This document shows positions 33,441 through 44,736 of a stretch of 64,000 nt of DNA, piece by piece. Under the pieces are notes generated by a model. That model saw nothing but the letters and a program-made list of their open reading frames with translations, was not told the origin of the DNA and did not search any database. A program made the translations under genes and the position numbers. Position 1 is the stretch's first letter. The number at the start of each line of letters is the position of its first letter. The stretch is from Adineta steineri (Eukaryota; Rotifera; Eurotatoria; Adinetida; Adinetidae). Location of the stretch: the NCBI GenBank assembly GCA_905250115.1, contig CAJNOI010000146.1, forward strand, positions 103,089 to 167,088, read 5' to 3'.

Positions 33441-36251
33441 TCAATGTAATGGTATAGCTGCCGGTGAGGGTCTGCTATTCGCAGTTTTCATACTACCGAC
33501 TTTATTCCTCATTTGGAAACGATGAAAACGCGCGTGTAAGGTTCGAACAAGAGGTACAACAAGCAATTTGCACACAAGAAAGAAAAGCCCGAACAATTCT
33601 AAGACGACAATAGTGAAGAGAAGATTGTGAAAAATGACTTCTGACTGACGCGCAATTGGTTGTTGTTGATTTTTAACATAATAAACATTTTCTGCAATAA
33701 TAATATTCAAATTTGTTTGGGTACGTTGAAAGAACGAGTATTGAGTTTGTTCAGTAAATAATTCATCTGCTCGAACAGTAAATGTTGGAAACCAAGTAGC
33801 ACTATATTTTGCCGAACCATCCACGTTTAATGGATCTGTTTGATTAACAATTTGAGATAATTGAAGTGTATAATCAGTTGATGTAGCTAGAACACTACTG
33901 AGAGATGTTGGAATAAATATTGTTGAAGTATTGAGTGTAAGAAGTGTATATCTAAATGCAAATGGATATGATTAAGAATTCTCGAACGTGTATCATTTAT
34001 CTTACTTTCCATTTTCATATGTGGCAGCAGGACCTGTGAGACCAAGACGAACGGCACCCACCGTCTTCAGTCCAGGTAATGTCACTTGCATATTCATATT
34101 ATGTGATGGAAGTACAACAGATAATGAAACAACACTATTATTATAATGCATTGTACATGATGATATCGAAAGGTTGATAAATGCATAAGAAATGATGCGT
34201 TGTACGAGTATTGCATCCGAACAAATAAAAGCTGTATTGATCAAATCAATAATGAGTGTAAATGATTGTGCATTCAGTAGATCAAAGATAGGTTGAATAT
34301 CTTTTGCTTGCTGAGGTTTACTCATTTGTATTGAAGTAGTAAACTTCGCATTACGCATACTAGTATCACAGGCAAATGAACTTTTGCTGACAACATTTTC
34401 AATAGGATATTGATAATAATAGGCATTGGAGAAATAATAGGCGAACATAACGAGGACTACAACGGCTGCCGAAACTAAACCACCGATCCAGAGCTAAACA
34501 AAAAAAAAATGAATATTTTATTTTTTTGATATATAGTTTTCGTACCTCGCCTTCACCAATAAGATCCATTTTCTTGAAAATAGCTTTAGCTTTATCGCGT
34601 GTCGGATGTACGCCAGGACAAATAATAGTGGAAATACCCATAGCAACAAGTACAAAGCTACCAAAAGAAATTACGACCAATACCCATGTGATGGGCGAGA
34701 CGACAACACAATGTAAAGAATTCGTATTGAAGCTAAACATATTTTGCATGAGGAGATCATCGAAAACAGTTGTTTCAGGTGACTCAGGATAATCTTGTTC
34801 TTGTTCAATAGTTTCGAGAGCACTGGGTAGTAATGCTTCAACTGCTCCGTATGGACAAAACATATCTGGATCACTGCAAACATTACAATTGATGCCACCT
34901 AAATTGCTCATTGTTCCATTTTGACATGGTGAACATAATTCAATACTTGCATATGAGCGATAGGTACCAGGAATGCATGGAACAGAAGTCGAGAAATAAC
35001 TTGGTAGATTAGTTTCTGGATAGAAACCTGGTGGTGCACTAAGAATGATTGAAGGATCACCAGACATATCAAAAATAGCTATATGACCCAATATTGGATT
35101 AGATACAAGACGAATAAATGATGGATTCATTAAAGGACCGAGCATTTGTTGACTATTGGGATAGATAAGGATTGGTTGAGTTTGATCAGTAAAACCATCC
35201 GATTCAATATCATAGATATGAATTGCTGATGATATCCATGAATTGTCGGCATAATTATATTGATTGGCAAGCATAACTGATTTTTTCCCTTGACTATCAA
35301 GCCAAACCACACTTCTTCCGAATCCCATTCTATTAAGACCATTCTGACGAGTACTCACTGGATAAATTATATTCGAACTAGTGGGATCTTTAACAACATA
35401 TAGTAAAACAACATTCAGTGCTCGAATACCAATTAACACACGATTAGAAAGTGCTGAAATAGTAACTGCCATGAGGTTACTGTTGAATAGGCTCGAGCAG
35501 TAGCAATAAAGTGAGTGCTTCTTGGATCAGCCCATGAAAAATTTAATGAACCTCCAATAGAAAAACTAGTTGTATACGATGGACTCGATAAATTTCCATT
35601 GACGTGTATAACAATGGCACATTCAAATGCCTGCAATGGTGTGGTTTGACAATAGCCAGTTAGTACACCATAATTGGTAGTAAGATCGACTGCACGAGGT
35701 GAAATCGGTAATGTATTTGGCCAGACATTCATTTTCCATGTTCCAAAATCATAGTAGGTAATAAAATCATCAGCAAAAGCATATACACCCGTACCATTTG
35801 TATCAATAATAATGACAAAATTATCTTGTGTTGAATAATTACCAGATACAACTGAATTCATATGTTCATATGCACACACTGTTCCATTATTGACAAAATC
35901 AATACGACCAATCACATTACGATATAGAATATCGATACAATTATAAACAAAACAAGGTAATGCTGATTGATTATTTGGCGTAATAACACTGTAAACAAAA
36001 TCACATTGAATATCATTAGTACCCAAATCAGTAATATTAACTGTACAAAGTTCTGGAGCAGTGAATGGAGCAAAATATATAACATACTCATAATTAAAAT
36101 TGTTAGCGTAGACAATCAATTGATTATTCATAGCAATCTTCTTTCCATAGAGATCATAGCTATTCGCCACCTTCGTATATGATATAACTTGATTCGTCAA
36201 AATACACAGATGAATAAAAAGAAGAATGATTCTAGTTAACATCATATGCAT
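33441..36251 (-). CDS. Large multi-pass surface protein with Cys-rich ephrin-receptor-like module, about four exons
   Basis: The ATG at 36251 starts a signal peptide (MLTRIILLFIHLCILTNQ). Downstream, 36251-34546 holds a propeller-like ectodomain (FGRSVVWLDSQGKKSVMLAN) and a Cys-rich module (CIPGTYRS...CSPCQNGT...CNVC, GCC2/GCC3 style), then a membrane helix (ITWVLVVISFGSFVLVAMG). Exon 34493-34006 adds a second helix and an ectodomain. Exon 33951-33441 ends with a third helix (LLFTIVVLELFGLFFLVCKLL) and a basic tail. The introns 34545-34494 (52 bp, phase 0) and 34005-33952 (54 bp, phase 2) have clean GT-AG ends. At about 35465-35500 the reading frame changes without a usable intron, so the copy may be frameshifted. 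Family resemblance to other bdelloid membrane proteins is a recollection. Ligand unknown. Confidence 0.6.
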
Positions 36252-36589
36252 TTCTATCTTACACAATGACTGAATATGATTTGATTATTTGATAAAATGA
36301 AATGTATATGAGTATGATAACTCAATAGGTTCTCTTTTTTCCATGTTGCATTCTATGTTTTAATTACGATAAAAGTATCAATTTATTTGAAAGAGGAATC
36401 AAATTTTCGAAGCGATATCATGAATGATGTGGGTAATTCATACTGACGCATAGATTAGTAATAGAATAAATTAATATCAAATAATATTTTCCATCTCATT
36501 TTCTAAGTGCAATTCTACATTACGGATATTATTCATTTGTATCTAAATGAGAAGTGACACTTCATTTCTTAGTTACATTGTTATCTTAC

Positions 36590-36775
36590 TTTTGTTATTT
36601 CAGAGAAAAATAACCTGGATGTTTCACTTCTAATATAAGTGCCTCTCAAAAAATATGTTTCCCTAGAATAAATGAAGACAGATTGAATTATTATATGTTA
36701 AACAAGATTGTGATTGTGAGTTGAATAGGTTAAGAAAGAGATGCACACCTACACCCTCAAAATTTTACACACTAG
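36590..36775 (+). repeat. Dispersed repeat, copy 1, ending in a G-rich hairpin
   Basis: Shares an extended match with 41450-41595: CACTTCTAATAT, CTAGAATAAATGAAGACAGATTGA, ATTATATG, TAAGAAAGA and a closing CACCCTCAAAAT. Both copies have the same order, and the hairpin sits at the same end. Confidence 0.7.
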
Positions 36776-36861
36776 TTTTTTAGTTTTCCTAGTTGCCGAC
36801 TTTCAATTCGATATATAGTATCTCCAAGGAGTACACAACAGAGACTTCATCCCTAAAGTCT

Positions 36862-36935
36862 TATGAAATCTTGCGAAATCTTTTAAAATCTTTGAAGTCT
36901 GTAAAGTCTCTTGAAGTCTTTAAAATCTTGAAGTC
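36862..36935 (+). repeat. Degenerate 10 bp tandem repeat
   Basis: About seven imperfect copies of GAAATCTTTT / GAAGTCTTTA type. An overlapping 62-codon open frame (36793-36981) is a by-product of it. Confidence 0.6.
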
Positions 36936-37133
36936 CGCTGTTTTCCTCTTGAGTATCTTTTTACTTCTAAGTTCAGATTGAAATATAATATACTGTTGTA
37001 TGGATACTATGGTGGACCGTACATACAGTGCGCCGATGCGTTAACAGCAGCGGGGTCTATTGATACAAAAACGCCTGAATAATGCTCAAACGGAAAACTA
37101 GAGCCCAAAACCAAACTTAAGCTGAAACCCAAC

Positions 37134-37484
37134 TAGGGATGTGCGATGTCAGTTTGCTGATACCACTGACTAGCGAGCTGCCGGTCCACATTTTTTTGGG
37201 CCCGTACTCGACCCAGATTCGAAAAAAAAAATCAATGTACTAAACCCGCATCCGACTCTGACCCAGTCAGGTTCCGGTGGTGAATCGACTCGCAGCTCCC
37301 TACCACTCACACTGAAATACACTGAGGCACTGATGATGTCGGTGCACCGACGTTTAGAGATATAAATATATCTGCCATATCGGTAAGCGTCGATGCACCG
37401 AGCTCGTCAGCGCTTCAGTAAGCTTACTGTTAGTGACTTCAGTATCAGTTTTTGCAGTACTTGCACAGATACCATACATCCCTA
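37134..37484. mobile_element. hAT-like non-autonomous element
   Basis: Termini TAGGGATGTGCGATGTC and GATACCATACATCCCTA are imperfect inverted repeats. The 8 bp flanks AACCCAAC (37126-37133) and AGCCAAAC (37485-37492) match at six of eight positions, consistent with an aged target duplication. Non-coding. Confidence 0.6.
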
Positions 37485-37573
37485 AGCCAAACCTCCGCAC
37501 TCAAATTCTGGTTGAATGCACGCCAGAAGCCAAACTCACAACAACACCCTTACCCAAACTCTATTTGAATATT

Positions 37574-37884
37574 CGCTGTAAAAAATGAGTGTGGAATAAT
37601 AAATCCTTCAAAAGGGTTTTCTAACTTCATAAACTTTCTCATATACCCTTTTGTTATGATAAACTCTTTCATAAACCCTTTTTCTTCATCAAACCTAGGA
37701 ATGGTATATTATACGTTGTACATTCATAAACGCTTTAGGGTATTTGAGTAGTAAAATACCCTTAAAGTGTTTATGAATGTGCAACGTATAATATACCATT
37801 CCTAGGGTTGATAAAGAAAAAGGGTTTATGAGGTTAAAAAACCCTTTCGAAGGATTTATTATTCTATACTCATTTTTTACAGTG
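37574..37884. mobile_element. Foldback/MITE-like hairpin element
   Basis: The ends CGCTGTAAAAAATGAGT and ACTCATTTTTTACAGTG are inverted. Inner arms match over most of their length (for example GGAATGGTATATTATACGTTG near 37698 and its complement near 37780-37800). The left arm has an extra stretch repeating TCATAAACCCTTTT. The centre is near 37750. Confidence 0.75.
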
Positions 37885-40014
37885 TTCAAACTCTCAGCTA
37901 AATCCAAATCAAACACCAAAACATAATATCCAAAGTTCCAAACAGTTAGGTTTGGTACATGTCTAGTTATACGGCTAAATACTACAATGCATGAGAAAAT
38001 ATACTATGACAACCATACACTAGATCTAAATTTATGCTAGTTTTGTTGAGTTAGCATTAGTTTTTTTATATTGATATAAACACCTACCTCAGAGACAACA
38101 GAAAACAAGAAAATTGACGTAGCACAGTTTGCAAGCAAAACAATGTTAAAATGTAGTGTTATTATTTCTAATTACCTTTTGCACTTCTATATTCTACTAA
38201 CATAAACTCTCATTCAGACAGTGAGAGACAGAAAGAGAGGAAAAAAAAGGACATTCCATTTGCTACTGCAGAAGGTGAGTATCGTATAGAGAACTGCATT
38301 TTGATGAGTAATACATGTGAAAAATGTAGTGAGAGTCAATAGCAAGGTGAGAGGAAAAAAAGATTGACAGAAACTACTGAGTTCAGTGGAAAAATAATGA
38401 ATATAATACAACAAAAAATGTGTTTCATCCTTCATAGTGACAACAGAAAAATGAAATTAAATGGATTCTCAGAACCTTTTCTGCATGTTAAGTACTGTCA
38501 TCATCAGCATAAATCTCTAATTTTGAAGATATAATTTAATCTTTGAATATAATCAACCAAATATTAGTAAATCTCAATATCATATAGTCATAATAATCAA
38601 GTTCTACATCTAAAAATAGTACAGTTCAATTTATCTTTAAGTGTGCAATAAATACAGAGCAGAAAGGAAGGATTGAAGCGACAAAAGCCACTTTCGGTCG
38701 AAGATTTTGATGATCTGTAATCAATGAATTTTAAAAAATGACAATTCGTGGGTGATTTGATCCATGTATTGTCAAATAATCTATTAAATTGTCAACGGAA
38801 TTCATGAATGATGAAGATTATCAATTTCTATCTTTAATATCATATTACATTAACGTTGTTGTAAATATTTGTTTACAAATATAAGTTTTTTTCTTATCCA
38901 GCTGAAAAGCTGTTTCTTATGATAAAAGAATATCTTTAAAATCTCTGCTACAATAGTTCGCTCTCGTCTATTCTCATCCTCAATATTTTTGATATCATCT
39001 CAAATACATTGCGAAGGAGCTTATATTTAACAACTGTTTGATCAATGCACGATAGTTTATTATGTTTTACGAAAGCAGCTGATTTTTCTCGATCAAGATA
39101 ATAATTATGTCTTAACTGTCTCAAAACAACGTTTTTCTTTTTATTGGCATCTGTTGACGAACTTTGTTTCCCGTTGTTTTAATTAGAAAATGTTTTTCCA
39201 TTCTTTTAATCACATTAAATGGTTTTCTGTAGGAAGAAAAATAGCATTCAACTGTTTGCCTATGACTTTCTCAAATAATTTACTTCCTTTTATCTTTGTC
39301 TTTCATAGTAATTACATAGATATCTATTTATATAGAAGTAGTGGATGTATTCTTAGTGTCTTGGTAATAAAAAATCAATGGAACTGCCTTGCTTTTTAGA
39401 TGATTCAAAGCATTTATTTTCTTCAATATGCATTTCATATTATTTGATTTTGTTCTTCACTTTTTCTTAAATTAATAAAGTAAATGTTGATTAAAACACA
39501 TGTCTACTTTTACAATTGTTATTTCTATGAAGAATAACATATTTGAGAAAAGAATGTCTTTTCAATTCTTAACAAAAGTAGATGAAACGAACAGAATATC
39601 CTCTTTGCATTGTCTTCATTTGTTTTTGTCAATTGAATAAACTCAAAAACTGAAATATTGAGGAATGTTTCGATTCCTCTTATGTGTTAAAGTATATTTA
39701 CATCATTTTAATAACATAAAAGACGATTTTCTCATAGACTGTTATGTTTGGGAAGTAGTCGAGTGTCATACAGATTATCACTGTTTTTTAGTTATAACTA
39801 TTTTTTCGCAGTCTCAGTCTTGATGATAAGATTAATAACGTAGATCAATGCAAATTTTGATGCTCTACAAAACTGTATATTCCTCAGGGCTTCTCTCTCT
39901 GAAGTTATATTATATAAAATCAGTCCAATAGACATTGTTCACTTATGTCATGATCATTTTTAAATATTTGTACGAAGTTTTTCAGCTGAAAACCGTCTTA
40001 TCACAAAAAAATCC

Positions 40015-40985
40015 TTACTACTAAAGGGGAAATATCATCTCGGAACGGTGGATATACCGGGCTTTCGTAACCCGAAAGCCCTGTCATTTTTTTTCAACAG
40101 GGCTTTCGTACCTGAGTTTAACTGGGCTTTCGTATCGATTTTAACAGGGCTTTCGTATCGAGTTTTAACGGGGCTTTTATACCGGAATTTAACAGGGCTT
40201 TCGTATCGGTTTTAACAGGGCATTCGTAACGAATTTTTTATTGTATTGATACGTAAGCTAAAAGACTAATACTCCATAAGAAAACAAGGTATTCGTTGCG
40301 AATACTCTTGAGAGTATATATATATATATATGTATATATGTTTAGTTAGTAAGTACGATCCATTCGTAACATCTACTATTAGTAATGGTTTGAATATCTT
40401 TTACTGTCTCGTAAATTAATCATCCATATATCCCCATAGATGTCATTCTTATTTTCTAATCTCAATAGAGGATTTCATAATAATAAACAATGGAGCAACA
40501 GATAAACCATTGGTAAACAAATACATTTTGGGTGACGGTGTGGGTGGGTGTGGATGTGAGTATTTTTTTATCACATACCCACACCCACCCTTCATTTATA
40601 TTCTGGTTCTTTCTTGCTACTCTTAAACTTTGTTCATGGTTACTTTAATAAAATACTTACATCAATACGAAAGCTCTGTTAATAGTATTTAATTTGAGAT
40701 AATATTAACAATTTTGGCTTTACGATAACCCTGTACGAGCGGTACGAAGACCCTGCAAAAAACGATACGAAGGCCCTGTAAAATGTATAGGTACACTTTG
40801 TCAATACGATACGAAAGTCTGTGTATTTGTGATACGAAAGCCCTGTAAAATCGATAAAAAAGTGCATTAATTTTTGATTACGAAAGCCCTGTCAAAAAGG
40901 CGATACGAAAGCCCAGTAAAACTTAAAAAAACACTGGGCTTTCGTAACCGACCGTTCCGAGATGATACTTTCTCCTACTAAAATC
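40015..40985. mobile_element. Foldback element built from GGGCTTTCGTA subrepeats
   Basis: A 16 bp perfect inverted repeat (TATCATCTCGGAACGG at 40033-40048, complement at 40952-40967) lies within longer imperfect termini. The left arm (40060-40230) has at least seven copies of an 18-21 bp unit with core AACAGGGCTTTCGTATCG. The right arm (40670-40945) has the same unit in inverse orientation (CGATACGAAAGCCCTGT). The middle holds a TA microsatellite (about 40312-40340) and a G-rich hairpin (40529-40593). No coding capacity. Confidence 0.8.
40529..40593. repeat. Long, near-perfect TGTGGG-like hairpin
   Basis: GGGTGACGGTGTGGGTGGGTGTGGATGTGA, a T-rich loop, then TCACATACCCACACCCACCC. One of the best preserved copies. 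Confidence 0.75.
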
Positions 40986-41449
40986 TGCACTGTCTCACGC
41001 TCTACAAATTTATATACTTATTTTAGTAAAATTCGTATTATCTAAAGATTCGTTTTCAGCAAAACATTGTCAAAAGTGATTGTTTTGGAGTGTTTTCCCG
41101 CTAATGAGAATCCTAGATTTTACGTCTACTGTCTCTCGGAGGTCTTCAAAAACATTATTCCCTAACTGACATTTTTATTAATGAAAATGATGATTACTAG
41201 AAGTTTTCACTAGTTCATATGACTTCTGATGGTATTTTAAAAGCAAAAGATCTTTGTCGAGCAGTAATCAAATCGTAGTGAAGAAAACCATAATTAAAAA
41301 ATGAATTATCATTGACTTTATTCTACTATAATGGTGAATGTTGAGAATTTTGTGAAAACTTTAAAATCATTATTTCGAAATCGACCTTCGCATCGTATTT
41401 CGCAGACGAGTCTCGACTCGTGTGACATCTAATTTTACTTTAGTAACTT

Positions 41450-41595
41450 GAGCGACAAGTAACCTAAATGTGTCACTTCTAATCTCAAAAACCGTGTTTC
41501 ACTAGAATCGATGAAGACAGATTGACTTATTATATGCTAATCGAGAGTGTGGATGGCTTAAGAAAGATATCCACACCCACACCCAAAATTATATT
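41450..41595 (+). repeat. Dispersed repeat, copy 2, ending in a G-rich hairpin
   Basis: Homologous over about 140 bp to 36590-36775. The hairpin here is GTGTGGATGGCTTAAGAAAGATATCCACACCCACACCC. Confidence 0.7.
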
Positions 41596-41647
41596 TATTT
41601 GTTTATAAAATACACAATAAAAAACTTCACGAAAAATAATTACTAGT

Positions 41648-42444
41648 TCATGTCCATCCAAATCTTCTTTTTAAATTAGTGAATGCATCGGTCGCCATCG
41701 TCACAGGATAAAAACCTACAACAATAATCAGAATTCTAATTCGCAACTTATACAATCACTGTATATATTATTAAAAGATTGACACTATATAGTAAAGAAT
41801 ATCTGAGTATTTTTGATATAGAACTGACTAAACGACGTTGTCGACAAAGTAATAATAATTGACTAGACAATTTCGAACGAATCTTTGTCAAAGTATGACG
41901 TACCTTGGGATTTGGTAGGTCCATTGATTTTTTCAATTTTTACATTTGCATCAGGAGCCCTACTTATTAGATCATCTACCTTTCCTTGTTGTTGATTTTT
42001 TGTTTTGGTGGGTATATCGTCTTTTTTCTTGATATTATACTAGAATAAAATTTTTGCAGATAAAATTCGATATGAGCATATACAAATACATACTTTATCA
42101 CGTATTTTTTGTCTTGCATCTTCACGTTCTTTTTCAATTTTAGAATGACGAACTTGACGTTCTCGTTCATTAGCTGCTTGGCGATTCTGTTCGGCCTACA
42201 AATACAAAATACCCAATAAGAATTTAATTGTATGATTATAAATATTTTTTGTACGATTAGATCTTCTCCCGACATGCCATTGTCTTCATTTTCTTCTGTT
42301 TCATTACTACCAAATATACCTATAAAAATGAGGAAATAAAATAATTAGATAATCTTGTTTGAAAAAAATATCTTTCATTAATATACCATTGACTGCTTTA
42401 TCAATTTCATTTCCAATTGCCATTTTCATAAGATACGAAGACAT
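41648..42444 (-). CDS. cplx: Complexin, five exons
   Basis: Assembled from exons 42444-42387, 42319-42255, 42195-42094, 42039-41904 and 41715-41648, with phases 1, 0, 0, 1 and GT-AG at every join, giving 142 residues. The third and fourth exons hold the complexin central helix (RQVRHSKIEKEREDARQKI, RDKYNIKKKDD), which in animals binds the SNARE bundle. An acidic accessory region (ETEENED) precedes it and a C-terminal amphipathic segment (DAFTNLKRRFGW) fits membrane binding. The length is close to the usual 130-160 residues. Role: presynaptic clamp and activator of Ca2+-triggered vesicle fusion, in neurons. No frame longer than about 100 codons exists here, so simple ORF scans miss it. Confidence 0.92.
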
Positions 42445-43171
42445 TTTCACTATTCAATTTTGTTGTGAGTTTTGCTTCTAAAAATTGCGAAAAATCTTAA
42501 GTCTCGACTATAAATATAAGTAATACGCACATGCAATTTCTTCTTTTTTCTTTTTCTTTCTGTTGTGTAGAAGCAAGAGAGAAGTTAAAAAAACTATTAC
42601 GACATGATTTTTTTTCGTTCTTTTTGCGTTTTATCGTCATATCATAATAGTATACAATGGTGAATAATCATCAAATAGAAGGAGAACACATTCTTCATAT
42701 TTTACTTATGACTATACGTGCATTTTTTTTTGTTTGAATTGGTCACGTAATAGACTATTTTTTAAGCGTCTTTCGAAAGCATATATTATATAAACTGAAA
42801 AGTACTTTGTATATGTGAATATATGTACATATACATTCTCACTCACACTCTCAAGTATATCAATAGCATACAATTATATATTTTTATATTGACTAAGTAC
42901 AAACTGTTAGTCATCAATTTTCATGAGTTTGCTATTTGTCATATAATGAATCACTGTTAATTATTAAAATGTTATGACGAAGAAAATAAATGACAATGTA
43001 CAGCTGACATATAACTTTTTTTATTGATTTTGATTACTTGTATTTTGTATTTAAAGAAATATGGTAATCTTTTATATTTCGAATATCAATAGGATGAAAA
43101 ACAGAAGAATACAATAGAAATGAGATTCATAAAAAAGAAGAGTTTGAACTAAATGTACAAAACTTTACTTA
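42445..43171. other. Intergenic region
   Basis: Upstream region of complexin. It has a C-rich family relic near 42830-42855 and no gene. Confidence 0.4.
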
Positions 43172-44149
43172 TTAGGTAATTTTTGCAACAATAATTGTAA
43201 TAGGAATATGATCTTGAGGAGAACTAATTGCTTGTATTTCGAGTGAAGCTTTATTCTTATTGTTCAACTCATCATTATCTAAAGCCAATTGAAATTTTGT
43301 TATTGTTTTAAGATTTATTTTAGGATATAAAACTTGACGTAGTCCATCGGTTGTTCTAATTATGATATGTTGTGTTAATCTTTGATCGGATTCATTTTTT
43401 GAATGTTTGACAATATTTTGAAGTATGCTCAATTTAGCCAAATCATCAGTACCAACCAGTGCTGCAAGAAAAATGACTTGACATTGTTTTAAAATCGATT
43501 CTATATGAAATGGAAGAGGTTTCTGATTAATATCTTGTGTAATAAAATGCATGCGTTCAAAGAGATGCGATGATAACAATTGTTTACATACATTCGATGC
43601 TAATTGATTTGCTTCATGTGATATATCTATATTGTAAATATATACGAATGGCGTGTGTTCAGTAAGAATGAGCATAGAAGAAACTGGAATTGGACCTGAA
43701 CCGATAAATGCTATTTTAGTGACTACAGAATTTAATTTATCATTTAATGGTAAATTTTGAGAAAATTGAATACCCAAATTTCGTAACATATTTATTTCAA
43801 GTTGAATTAATCGATGATAATCACCACCATCAAAAAAGTGTTCAATTAAACTCTGATCTGCATTAGATGCATATATCTTTGCCGAGTGGATTTCAAGATG
43901 ATATTCATAACGTGAACGTAAATTACGTAAATTTTCGCATACTGTTTTTAGGACGGAATCTGTTTCTAACATACGTTCAAATTTTAATGAGCATATTGGA
44001 GTTGAACAGCAAAATATAAGAAGTTCATTGAAAAGATGAGTTACTTGTGGAGAAGGATCGAGTAAATTAAATTGAGAAATAATACTATTGAATTGAATAA
44101 GTTGTTTTGTAATAAAACTTTTTGTTAGAGAAAATTCCATTCTGTCCAT
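43172..44149 (-). CDS. Nicotianamine synthase family protein
   Basis: 325 residues from the ATG at 44149; the frame is open 20 codons further but only from GTG. The S-adenosylmethionine fold is clear: KIAFIGSGPIPVSS (about 145-158) corresponds to the family's IGSGPLPLTS, followed by YNIDISHEANQLA (NID.d..A), RMHFITQDI, IFLAALVG (226-233, family FLAALVG) and IIIRTTDGLRQVLYP (family L.RSAHG.RA.LYP). Known: the plant enzyme condenses three aminopropyl groups from S-adenosylmethionine into the metal chelator nicotianamine; fungi and some archaea have related enzymes with other products. Activity in a rotifer would concern metal handling. The RTTDG-for-RSAHG change may alter product. The family is rare in animals, so horizontal acquisition is inferred. 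Confidence 0.82.
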   Translation of the reverse strand: MDRMEFSLTKSFITKQLIQFNSIISQFNLLDPSPQVTHLFNELLIFCCSTPICSLKFERMLETDSVLKTVCENLRNLRSRYEYHLEIHSAKIYASNADQSLIEHFFDGGDYHRLIQLEINMLRNLGIQFSQNLPLNDKLNSVVTKIAFIGSGPIPVSSMLILTEHTPFVYIYNIDISHEANQLASNVCKQLLSSHLFERMHFITQDINQKPLPFHIESILKQCQVIFLAALVGTDDLAKLSILQNIVKHSKNESDQRLTQHIIIRTTDGLRQVLYPKINLKTITKFQLALDNDELNNKNKASLEIQAISSPQDHIPITIIVAKIT

Positions 44150-44252
44150 TTGAACAACGAGTGATTGTGAACTTGTAATATTTATATATAGTCTTGCTAA
44201 AAGTATCACTATTTATACGTAAGGCTTCTTGCAGAATGACTAATTAATATGA

Positions 44253-44400
44253 GCAGCACCCCTTTGAATGCATGTACCTCCTGTCGAGACACCTCCGTTT
44301 GAAATTACTCATTTATGTAAACGACGCACCTTTGAGTACATGCACCCCCTGTCGAGGCACCCCCCCATTTGAAGTTACTAATTAATATAAAAAGCACCCC
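44253..44400 (+). repeat. 70 bp tandem repeat, about two copies
   Basis: GCAGCACCCCTTTGAATGCATG... is repeated 70 bp later as GACGCACCTTTGAGTACATG..., with CCTGTCGAG(A/G)CACC in both. A third copy starts with AGCACCCCTTT near 44393. Confidence 0.7.
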
Positions 44401-44736
44401 TTTTAGAGATATTTCTGTTGTTCGTAATCATATCATAAAAAGATTTCGTCAATTTTAGATATTAATATTTAATTAATTAGGATAACATTGAGGATTATTT
44501 ATTAGAAATATAAAAGCTTGTCAACGCAGTCCCGTTAGAACTAAAAATGTGAAACTCACATATGTTCGTACCAAAGACATCTGATGACCTTTAACTCTTT
44601 GGTCTTCTCTTCTTTCTGAAAGAAAATGTATTTGTAGTATAATTTGTAGAAGCTTTTAATGAATGTGACAACTAGTAAACTTGAATTAGAGATTAAGAGT
44701 CACGATTTTTTCTGCGGGGGATGGGTGAGTGTGGAG

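Larger units (their letters stand above)
36267..41640. other. 5.4 kb gene-free, repeat-rich region
   Basis: Stops are frequent in all frames. Several non-coding elements are listed separately: an imperfect 10 bp tandem array (36862-36935), a hAT-like element (37134-37484), a hairpin element (37574-37884), a foldback of GGGCTTTCGTA units (40015-40985), and two copies of a dispersed repeat (36590-36775, 41450-41595). 38.0-40.0 kb shows nothing structured. Confidence 0.5.

Noticed and set aside
35465..35500. 27 bp mini-intron to explain the frame change
   Set aside because: GTAACC...TTTCAG is 27 bp, a multiple of three, and does not correct the frame.
40060..40945. CRISPR-like array
   Set aside because: Units are contiguous, lack unique spacers, lie in two opposite arms and the genome is eukaryotic.
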